Below, one piece after another: positions 1 through 5,861 of a stretch of 7,492 nt of DNA. The number at the start of each line of letters is the position of its first letter. Position 1 is the stretch's first letter. The stretch is from NCBI GenBank assembly GCA_003221375.1, contig QHRI01000004.1:1-7492 (forward strand), given 5' to 3'. Both the position numbers and the translations under genes were made by a program. This stretch comes from Verrucomicrobiota bacterium (lineage in GTDB: Bacteria; Verrucomicrobiota; Verrucomicrobiia; Chthoniobacterales; UBA10450). The notes beneath the pieces were generated by a model that did no database searches, had not been told where the DNA came from, and saw nothing but the letters and a program-made list of their open reading frames with translations.

Positions 1-30
1 CCAGACGTGCGCGCGCGCGAACCATATGAT

Positions 31-123
31 GTCATTCTGAGCGAAGCGAAGAACCTCGGATTATCCTGGAATGTGGTCCATCACGATTAATGGCCAGAGA
101 TGTTTCGCTTCGCTTAACATGAC
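31..123 (+). repeat. Dispersed palindromic repeat, copy 1 (93 bp, GAGCGAAGCGAA subtype)
   Basis: The element starts with GTCAT and ends with ATGAC. Its left arm (31-57) and right arm (97-123) are inverted copies sharing the core AGCGAAGCGAA. Each arm also carries a small inverted repeat of its own: ATTCT (34-38) against AGAAC (50-54, one mismatch), and ATGTT (100-104) against AACAT (116-120). The central 39 bases show no similarity to the centres of the other copies. It has the same length and arm order as the copy at 5249-5341. No transposase or clear target-site duplication is visible. It lies 49 bp upstream of the YihY-family gene, so it falls in that gene's promoter or leader region. Confidence 0.85.
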
Positions 124-172
124 AAGTGGAGCGACTTTAATGGATATTTAGATCGGGCAAAGTAAACTCTGG

Positions 173-1069
173 ATGGCGATGAAATACCTCGGATTCGTCT
201 GGCGCGTACTGCGCCGTCTGGTTTGGGAAACGGCAACCGATACCACGACCGGACTGGCCGCACAGATGGCGTACTTGCTTCTCTTTGCGTTGGCCCCCGG
301 TTCGCTGTTTCTCTGGCATCTGCTGGGCTTGTTTGGCACCGATCCGACAAAGTTGCATCGGATGTTTCTTCTCTTGAAAAGCTTCATGCCGCCGGACCCG
401 AAAGTGCAGGATATCCTGGATTCTACGATGGCGAATGTGGTGGTGACGGGCTCGAGCGGGCTCCTCGCGAACGCGGGCATCATTTTCGGAATTTATTTTG
501 GGACTGTCTTTATTGCCACGACCTCACGCGCCCTCAGCCATACATACGGAATGCGGGAAGATCCGCATTGGTGGTCGAAGTATATCATCTCATTCTTCAT
601 GCTGTTTTGGTTTGGGATCGTCATCGTGTTCTGCTTCAACGCAATCGTCTTTGGCGAACGGCTGGCCGGTCTCGCGGAAGTCAATTTTCAGCTGGCGTTT
701 CCGCTGCAAGCATGGATCGCCACGCTAAATTTGCCCTTTACTTTTGTGGCGCTGGTTGTTCTCGCGTTGGTGCTGTACCTCTTTACACCAGAAAATTATC
801 TCACCTGGCGGCAGGCTTTGCCCGGCGCGATGTTCTTCTCGATTGGTTGGATCATCGCGACAAAGCTTTTTCAGCTCTATGTGGCGCGGTACGACCGCTA
901 CAACCCGACATATCTTGCCCTTGCGTCCATCGTCGTGCTGCTTACGTGGATGTATCTGACCTGTCTGTTGCTCTTACTGGGCGGCAAATTGAACGCGATT
1001 CTTCGGCGTGAAGGCGAAAAGATGCGCGCGACAGCGCCTGCCGCGCCCGAGCCTGCGGCGACAAGTTGA
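173..1069 (+). CDS. YihY/BrkB-family inner-membrane protein
   Basis: A 298-residue integral membrane protein of the YihY/virulence factor BrkB family. Members are widespread and their biochemical role is unsettled; the old names 'ribonuclease BN' and 'serum resistance' are not reliable functional labels. About six hydrophobic segments can be seen, near residues 28-54, 97-117, 137-160, 184-205, 217-236 and 247-272. The family's C-terminal signature is clear: YNPTYLALASIVVLLTWMYL (243-262), followed by a Leu-rich stretch and GGKLNAILRR (270-279). The N-terminal ATDTTTGLAAQMAYLLLFAL block (21-40) also fits. The last 20 residues are an Ala/Pro-rich tail. The start is uncertain by two codons: ATG at 173 has no clear ribosome site, whereas ATG at 179 has GGA five bases upstream. 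The gene stands alone between a repeat and a terminator-like hairpin. Family assignment is firm and function is open. Confidence 0.9.
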   Translation: MAMKYLGFVWRVLRRLVWETATDTTTGLAAQMAYLLLFALAPGSLFLWHLLGLFGTDPTKLHRMFLLLKSFMPPDPKVQDILDSTMANVVVTGSSGLLANAGIIFGIYFGTVFIATTSRALSHTYGMREDPHWWSKYIISFFMLFWFGIVIVFCFNAIVFGERLAGLAEVNFQLAFPLQAWIATLNLPFTFVALVVLALVLYLFTPENYLTWRQALPGAMFFSIGWIIATKLFQLYVARYDRYNPTYLALASIVVLLTWMYLTCLLLLLGGKLNAILRREGEKMRATAPAAPEPAATS

Positions 1070-1133
1070 AGAGTTAAATGGTCAAAAAGGAAGCGGTAGT
1101 TGCCTTTTTAACTTTGTAACTCTTTTAACTTTC
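1069..1133 (+). terminator. Nested terminator-like hairpin after the YihY-family gene
   Basis: The hairpin begins at the last base of the stop codon. An outer stem pairs AAGAGTTA (1069-1076) with TAACTCTT (1117-1124). An inner stem pairs GTCAAAAAGG (1081-1090) with CCTTTTTAAC (1103-1112) with one mismatch, closing a loop around 1093-1100. A T-rich run follows (1121-1133). This layout suits intrinsic termination of the upstream gene, though the inner stem is A/T-rich and therefore not very strong. It could also be a dispersed repeat in its own right. Confidence 0.6.
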
Positions 1134-1166
1134 TTAACGATCTGGTTGACCTGAAAGCATTCGGGG

Positions 1167-2573
1167 TTGATCGCGTCGCGCTCTCTGTTACGCTCCGTCG
1201 CAGTGGTGCGGCTTCGCGTTTGGCTCACAACTGCATTTGTCTCTGGTGTAATCCTTGGAAGTCTCCTCTGCGCACAAGTCGATGACCAAGAAAAAAGCCG
1301 GCGCGACGAATCCGAGCAGATCGAGCCGCATTCTTCACCGTCTTCGAAACCGAAAAAATCGCCAAGTCCTGTAGCAAAAGGATCGAGGGTCAAATCGGCA
1401 AAAAAAGGCGCGGCTTCCGCAGCCTCGGAAAAGCCGCCGACCGCGATCCCCCACGCAAAGTTAGCAAACGAGGAGTCGCAAAAGAAAACAGGCTCTACTC
1501 CGAAAGAGAAAAAATCTCCGACACCAATTCCCAAAGCAAAATCAGCAAAAGAAGAGTCGACCAACGACGATGTCGCGGACGCACAAGAATCCCCGCGCGC
1601 TCGCAAAGCAAAACCAAAATCGAACGAGGAAGAAGAGGCGACGCCAAGGCCGACACCGCGCGAAACGCCCGAGCCAGGCGCTTCACCAAAATCAAAGTGG
1701 CATCACACGCCTACTCCCAAACCGAAATCCAAGAAATCCAAGGAGCTTTCGCGCAAAACTAAAAAAGCGGAGAAATCCAAATCGGCGCGAAAAGAAGAGG
1801 AAACTCCAAAACCGGAAAAAACGCCGCCGTCCGCTGTGGAAGAGCGCGCTACGGCATCGGAGCGGCCGAGCCCGCCACCGAAAGCTCTCGAGTCCCCGGA
1901 ACCGACACCAGCGCCCGCCTCTCAACCAAAAACTTCGCGTTCCCTCCCAGGGGGCGAGCGCGCTCAGGTTCTGATCGAAAAGTCGGGTCTCGAAGAGGAT
2001 CAAGGCTTCGAGCCTCCGCCGTCGCCTCCGCCGAGACGAGGTTTCTGGCCCTGGTCCCGCAGTTCGGGGAACTATCGTTATTTGACGAGATCCGTCATCG
2101 AAGCGATTCGGCGCGCGCCAGTGAAACGTCGTCGCTGGCAATTCATTGTGGTGCACAATAGTGGCACGCGGCAGGGAAACGCGCGTGTCTTCGATTATTA
2201 TCATCGACACGTTCGCCGGATGCAGAATGGACTGGCTTATCATTTCGTGATCGGAAACGGAACATCCACAGGGAATGGCCAGATCGAAGTGGGCGATCGC
2301 TGGCGTCGCCAGATCAACGGTGGTCACGTGCACAGCGATTATCTCAACAATATTTCGCTCGGCATTTGTTTGGTGGGCGATTTCAATCGTAGCCAGCCAA
2401 CCCGTGCGCAACTCGACTCATGCGAGGAACTCATCCGTTATCTGCGAGACCGTTGTGGTAAGACCGACAGGGGCGCGATTCCTGTGCGGCCACACCGTGA
2501 AATCAATCCGCCACGTTGGCCGACCGATTGCCCGGGAGACGATTTTCCTTATTCGTGGTTTCGCAGGTTTTAG
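1167..2573 (+). CDS. Exported N-acetylmuramoyl-L-alanine amidase / PGRP-type protein with long Lys/Pro-rich linker
   Basis: A 468-residue protein expected to cut, or at least bind, the N-acetylmuramoyl-L-alanine bond of peptidoglycan outside the cytoplasm. Residues 1-37 look like a signal sequence or N-terminal anchor: Arg-rich start, hydrophobic 18-34, then LLCAQ; the LLC context is a poor lipobox. Residues 38-290 are low complexity, rich in Lys, Pro, Ser and Glu, with PTP/PKP motifs and one internal duplication. Residues 323-459 form an Amidase_2/PGRP-like (T7-lysozyme-type) domain. It contains FIVVHNSGT (326-334), AYHFVIGNG (357-365), GGHVHSDYLNNISLGICLVG (385-404), VRPHREI (440-446) and PTDCPG (452-457). 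By comparison with T7 lysozyme the likely zinc ligands are H330, H443 and C455, with Y358 as the catalytic-site Tyr, so it appears catalytically complete. The TTG start at 1167 is the one that gives an export signal. The gene is convergent with the permease fusion. Confidence 0.85.
   Translation: MIASRSLLRSVAVVRLRVWLTTAFVSGVILGSLLCAQVDDQEKSRRDESEQIEPHSSPSSKPKKSPSPVAKGSRVKSAKKGAASAASEKPPTAIPHAKLANEESQKKTGSTPKEKKSPTPIPKAKSAKEESTNDDVADAQESPRARKAKPKSNEEEEATPRPTPRETPEPGASPKSKWHHTPTPKPKSKKSKELSRKTKKAEKSKSARKEEETPKPEKTPPSAVEERATASERPSPPPKALESPEPTPAPASQPKTSRSLPGGERAQVLIEKSGLEEDQGFEPPPSPPPRRGFWPWSRSSGNYRYLTRSVIEAIRRAPVKRRRWQFIVVHNSGTRQGNARVFDYYHRHVRRMQNGLAYHFVIGNGTSTGNGQIEVGDRWRRQINGGHVHSDYLNNISLGICLVGDFNRSQPTRAQLDSCEELIRYLRDRCGKTDRGAIPVRPHREINPPRWPTDCPGDDFPYSWFRRF
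1437..1565 (+). repeat. Internal coding duplication in the amidase linker
   Basis: Residues 91-104 (PTAIPHAKLANEES) and 118-131 (PTPIPKAKSAKEES) are diverged copies 27 codons apart. At DNA level the units begin at 1437 and 1518 and share CCGAC, CCC, GCAAA, GCAAA and GAGTCG blocks. The linker seems to have grown by local duplication. It also explains the long antisense open frames here, because Lys/Pro/Ser/Glu-rich codons rarely read as stops on the other strand. Confidence 0.65.
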
Positions 2574-2592
2574 TAATCAGCCTCGCGTTTCT

Positions 2593-2683
2593 GTCATGTC
2601 GAGCGAAGTCGAGACATCTCTAGATAGTTGTAAGGCGCACACTCAAAGAAAAACAGAGATTCCTCGACTCCGCTCGGAATGAC
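2593..2683 (-). repeat. Dispersed palindromic repeat, copy 2 (91 bp, GAGCGAAGTCGA subtype, reversed)
   Basis: The element runs from GTCAT to ATGAC. Its left arm is 2593-2620 and its right arm 2656-2683. The small inner stems are ATGTC (2596-2600) with GACAT (2613-2617), and ATTCC (2659-2663) with GGAAT (2676-2680), both perfect. The ATGT-type arm is on the left here, whereas copies 1 and 3 have it on the right, so this copy is inserted in the opposite orientation. Its core is GAGCGAAGTCGA rather than GAGCGAAGCGAA. It fills most of the 123 bp between two convergent genes and could fold in both transcripts, acting as a bidirectional 3' end. Confidence 0.85.
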
Positions 2684-2696
2684 AATCGATCGAAAG

Positions 2697-5228
2697 TCAC
2701 TTCCGTTCCGCCATGATTAAATTGGCTTCCTTATAGTTCCACCGATAACCGAATCCGAAGTCGAGCGGAGGCGGATTGCCTTGCCTGAAGATTTCTTGGA
2801 GCCTAGGCTGGTAATGCTGCTTGAAGATATCGAGGGGGCCGAGGTAAACGCCAAAAAGACGCAGGCGCCACTTGTTTGGATCGAAATAAGCCAGGGGAAT
2901 TCCGGAATCGTCCTGCACGATGCGGGTACTATGTTCGAGGATGAAATTACGGATGGTCGCGAAACCCTGCTCGAACATCAGATACGATGAAGATTTGAGA
3001 AAACTCGATCCGACCCCAAGTCGTTGACAAAATTTCAAAAAACCGGGCGCGGACTTGATGCCCCCATCGGAAATATCCGTGGTGAAATAATACAAGGTTT
3101 GTGCATTGCCCGATTGATTGTCGGTATAACGAATTCGCACTCCGGGGGTGCTGCCGCCTTTCCTTCCCGGCGCGGACTCTTCGAATGTGCCGTTGCTGTT
3201 GAGCGAGCCAAACGTCACATTTGTTATCGATTTATCAGCGCGTGCGATAAATACGTAAAGAATCGGCAACACGCCATTGAGGTTCTGTTGTTGCAGATCG
3301 ACCTTCATGTCCTTCGTGATGAAGTAGGTCGTGTTCAGCGAGGACTTCATTGCGTTTTCCAGATTTCCCAGCGCGCCAGGGAGGTTTGGGATCCGCAGCG
3401 GATCGGGCGGCGGCCCCATTGATTCCTTCCCACAAAGCACGTACACCGAGGCGTTGGGAAAAAATTGATCGACGTACAAAAAGTCCGGACCGCTAAACAT
3501 ATAAAATGCAACCGGAGTCGGCTGCGTCACTTCGGGAAGATTTGTGGTTTCCCACGCATGTAACTTTTGGAGCTGCCGCTGAGATAGCTTGGTGAATTCG
3601 GTCTCGAAAAAAGCGGCATGCGCTTGCCACGCCGGATCGCGGGTGAGTGGCGCAAGCGGAGAATTGTCCGGCACGGGCATCCCGGCAAGAAACCGCGCGA
3701 TGTCATTTGGGCCGGCACCTACTGGAGCCACAGGAATGGCCCGCGGCGCAGTCTGGGGAATCTCCTGCGCCGAAACGCTGAACGCTGTCGTGAGCATCGC
3801 GGTCGCAACTAACGCGATGCTGCTCTGTAACTTGAGACCTTGCGCTGTCTCTCGCCTCTTCCGCAGCACGCCAACGAGTGCGGTGGCGAGCCCCGCGAGC
3901 GATTCAATGGTCTTGGAAAGCAATAGATAAAACATCATCCAAACGGTGATGATGGCGAAAATAATCGGGGGCAGCGGATAAGCCCAGACCCGATAAGGCC
4001 GGGCAAGTTTCGGACGCGTCGCGCGCAACACCATCACGCCCACCACGGTGAACAGCGAACAGAGCAACAAGCTAAATTGGGTGTATTGCACCACGCTTTC
4101 AAAGCTGCGTGTGAGGAGAAGCAGATTCACAATAAGCAATTGCAGCACGATGGCGTTGGTCGGAATGCCGTGAGGGTTCTTACGACCCAGCATTCGAAGC
4201 AGCCAATGATCTTCGCCCATCGACATGCTGACACGCGGCCCGATCCAAGTCATTGAGCTAATTGCGGAAACCAGGCCCAGACAAATGACCGCGCCTGCAA
4301 CCCGTCCTCCATCCGTTCCAAAAATATGTTTACCAGCAATCAACGCGACCTGCAGTTGACCTTTCATTTCCTGGACCGGGGTCGTCGCAAGAAAGATGGC
4401 ATTGAGCAGCACGTAAATCACGATCACAATGCCAGTCCCCACCAGCAATGAGCGCGGCACATTTTTTTCCGGCTTCTTAATTTCTCCTGTGATGTAGGCC
4501 GCTGCGTTCCAACCGGAGTAGGAATACATCACGTAAACCAGCGCTACAGCAAACGGCGCGCCGAAGATCGCGATCCCACTGCCAGGCCCGGGTAAAAAAC
4601 TGATTGGCTGTTTTGTGTGCACAAACAATCCGCTGGCAATCAGCGCCCCGATCAGAAGGAGCTTCACCAGCGTAGAAAGATTTTGAAACGCGCCGCCAAC
4701 TTGGAGGCTCCCGAGGTGAAAAGCTGTTACCGCCCAAACAACGACGAATGATAGAAGCACCGGCGAGCCAACGCCGAACACTCCGAAAAAATATTGACCG
4801 AACGCCATTGCCGCGAGCGCGATCGGCGCAGCGAATCCAACCGTAGCGGAAACGAATCCCGCCATGAATCCGAGCGCCGGGTGGTAAATCTGCGATAGAA
4901 AATGGTATTCACCGCCAGAGCGCGGCAGGGCGGCGCTGAGTTCGCTGTAACAAAGCGCGCCGCAAAGCGCAGTGAGTCCGCCAATGATCCAAAGCATGAG
5001 CAGCGGGAAGCCCGACTGAATGTCCACCAGTTGAAAGCCAAGGCTGGTGAAAATGCCGGTGCCGATAATGTTGGCGATAACAATGGAAGACGCTGTGACG
5101 AATCCAATGGTCCGTTGCGGAACTCGCGACTTCGCCGAACGCGTTTCAGTAACCGTAGTCATCTCCGCATCGACAATCCCGAGATTAGCGGGAATCGCGA
5201 ATTCTTTCGAGGTGCTCTTCAAGTTCAT
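2697..5228 (-). CDS. APC-family amino-acid permease fused in frame to an exported domain of unknown function
   Basis: An 843-residue protein in two parts. Residues 39-455 are a 12-segment amino acid/polyamine/organocation (APC) permease. Signatures are GTGIFTS (56-62), YSELSAALPRSGGEYHFLSQ (94-113), YSGWNAAAYITGEIKKPEKN (237-256) and the Arg/Pro-rich loop before PLPPIIFAIITVW (418-430). It should import or exchange amino acids across the inner membrane; the substrate cannot be read from sequence. After LRKRRE (455-460) comes a signal-peptide-like segment (466-487), then about 356 soluble residues (488-843). That part contains SGPDFLYVDQFFPNASVYVL, SSSYLMFEQGF, DDSGIPLAYF and DFGFGYRWNYKEANLIMA; I do not recognise a characterised domain. 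An even number of permease segments would leave residue 460 inside, and the extra segment would carry the C-terminal part out. The ATG at 5228 has AAAGGA 14 bases upstream, which is loose spacing. The frame is open throughout, with no stop at the junction. Natural fusion is likely but a lost stop codon is possible. Confidence 0.85.
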   Translation of the reverse strand: MNLKSTSKEFAIPANLGIVDAEMTTVTETRSAKSRVPQRTIGFVTASSIVIANIIGTGIFTSLGFQLVDIQSGFPLLMLWIIGGLTALCGALCYSELSAALPRSGGEYHFLSQIYHPALGFMAGFVSATVGFAAPIALAAMAFGQYFFGVFGVGSPVLLSFVVVWAVTAFHLGSLQVGGAFQNLSTLVKLLLIGALIASGLFVHTKQPISFLPGPGSGIAIFGAPFAVALVYVMYSYSGWNAAAYITGEIKKPEKNVPRSLLVGTGIVIVIYVLLNAIFLATTPVQEMKGQLQVALIAGKHIFGTDGGRVAGAVICLGLVSAISSMTWIGPRVSMSMGEDHWLLRMLGRKNPHGIPTNAIVLQLLIVNLLLLTRSFESVVQYTQFSLLLCSLFTVVGVMVLRATRPKLARPYRVWAYPLPPIIFAIITVWMMFYLLLSKTIESLAGLATALVGVLRKRRETAQGLKLQSSIALVATAMLTTAFSVSAQEIPQTAPRAIPVAPVGAGPNDIARFLAGMPVPDNSPLAPLTRDPAWQAHAAFFETEFTKLSQRQLQKLHAWETTNLPEVTQPTPVAFYMFSGPDFLYVDQFFPNASVYVLCGKESMGPPPDPLRIPNLPGALGNLENAMKSSLNTTYFITKDMKVDLQQQNLNGVLPILYVFIARADKSITNVTFGSLNSNGTFEESAPGRKGGSTPGVRIRYTDNQSGNAQTLYYFTTDISDGGIKSAPGFLKFCQRLGVGSSFLKSSSYLMFEQGFATIRNFILEHSTRIVQDDSGIPLAYFDPNKWRLRLFGVYLGPLDIFKQHYQPRLQEIFRQGNPPPLDFGFGYRWNYKEANLIMAERK
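3768..3833 (-). other. Signal-peptide-like segment at the permease/exported-domain junction
   Basis: This codes for residues 466-487 of the fusion. A positively charged stretch (LRKRRETAQGLK, 455-466) is followed by the hydrophobic SIALVATAMLTTAF and then SVSA before Q488, a textbook signal-peptidase I site. In the fusion it may act as a thirteenth membrane segment or be cleaved to release the C-terminal part. The nearest possible in-frame starts upstream are GTG at 3869-3867 (V454) and CTG at 3866-3864 (L455), with no good Shine-Dalgarno before them. The codon just before K466, where an ATG might be expected, is CTC. Confidence 0.6.
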
Positions 5229-5248
5229 GATTGGCGAAAAAATCCTTT

Positions 5249-5341
5249 GTGATTCTGAGCGAAGCGAAGAATTTCCGGTTTATTTGGTTGGCAAGTGTTC
5301 TAGAGCAAAACTCAGAAATGTTTCGCTTCGCTCAACATGAC
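5249..5341 (+). repeat. Dispersed palindromic repeat, copy 3 (93 bp, GAGCGAAGCGAA subtype)
   Basis: It has the same length, arm order and core as copy 1. The left arm has ATTCT (5252-5256) pairing perfectly with AGAAT (5268-5272). The right arm has ATGTT (5318-5322) pairing perfectly with AACAT (5334-5338). The first bases are GTGAT instead of GTCAT. The element sits between divergent genes and touches the AAAGGA ribosome site of the permease gene (5243-5248 on the minus strand), so it must lie within that gene's leader or promoter. It leaves only 56 bp before the ACT-protein start. Confidence 0.85.
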
Positions 5342-5397
5342 ACATGCCATTTTCCTGAGTTGTCAGAAGCCATTCCCGGCATCACGTTGAAAACAGC

Positions 5398-5811
5398 ATG
5401 AACCCATCCCCCTCCATCGAAACGGCCACCCAACTCGCAGTCTTTCTTGCAAATCGTCCCGGGGCGCTTGCGCGCGTGTGTGAAGCGCTGGCCAAAGCAG
5501 AAATTAACATCGACGCGCTGGCTACATCCGACACCGTTGATCACACCGTGGTGCGCATGGTAGTAAGCGATCCAACCAAGGCGCTTATGCTTCTGGGCGA
5601 GGCGGGCACTCTCGCGCTTGAGACCGAAGTGCTGATGATCGAAACCGCCAGCCAACCCGGCGTCCTGGCGAAAATCGCCGAGCGTCTAGCAGAAGCCGAA
5701 GTGAATATTGAATACGCATATCTGGCCGGCGGGCGTGACGCGAAAAAAGGTCTGATCGTTCTGCGGCCATCGGACGTAGAAAAGGCGATGAGCGTGCTCC
5801 AGGATTTGTAG
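5398..5811 (+). CDS. Tandem ACT-domain protein, predicted amino-acid sensor
   Basis: A 137-residue cytoplasmic protein made almost wholly of two ACT domains (about residues 11-67 and 78-136). Each opens with the ACT ligand-loop pattern at the first strand-helix turn: NRPGALARVCEALAKAEINI (19-38) and QPGVLAKIAERLAEAEVNIE (86-105). ACT domains usually bind amino acids and control a partner enzyme or regulator; no catalytic domain is attached here. It resembles the stand-alone tandem ACT group often labelled COG4747. It is not an acetolactate-synthase small subunit by context, as no ilvB is nearby. It is transcribed divergently from the amino-acid permease fusion across a 169 bp gap mostly filled by repeat copy 3, which allows but does not prove a link. 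ATG at 5398 has no strong ribosome site. Confidence 0.88.
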   Translation: MNPSPSIETATQLAVFLANRPGALARVCEALAKAEINIDALATSDTVDHTVVRMVVSDPTKALMLLGEAGTLALETEVLMIETASQPGVLAKIAERLAEAEVNIEYAYLAGGRDAKKGLIVLRPSDVEKAMSVLQDL

Positions 5812-5861
5812 ATTGGTAGAGCGCGACCGCCGGGCGACGCCAGTAAGTGCGTGTTCACATC

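Noticed and set aside
31..123. Repeat arms considered as CRISPR repeats or tRNA-like structure
   Set aside because: Copies are thousands of bases apart, are inverted pairs rather than regularly spaced direct repeats, and lack tRNA conserved bases.
223..1011. 262-codon open frame on the plus strand inside the YihY-family gene
   Set aside because: The overlapping frame has a clear family match with membrane segments; this one has no recognisable content.
1082..1606. 174-codon antisense open frame with repeated SFADFALGIGVG-like units
   Set aside because: The repeats mirror the internal duplication of the linker on the coding strand.
1570..1974. 134-codon Arg/Lys-rich frame resembling a basic nucleic-acid-binding protein
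   Set aside because: A frame-shifted reading of the low-complexity linker; the basic composition follows from that.
1692..2411. 239-codon antisense open frame with Arg-rich and Phe-rich stretches
   Set aside because: It lies opposite the amidase gene. Its composition is what the Lys/Pro/Ser/Glu codons give on the complementary strand, and no domain is seen.
5360..5390. TTGTCA at 5360-5365 as a -35 box for the ACT gene
   Set aside because: At 16-18 bases spacing there is no TATAAT-like hexamer.
5820..5850. GC-rich GCGACCGCCGGGCGACGCC stretch between the ACT and transpeptidase genes, considered as a terminator
   Set aside because: The best pairing leaves a one-base loop and no T-run follows, so no credible hairpin; it may be a small repeat but only one copy is in the window.
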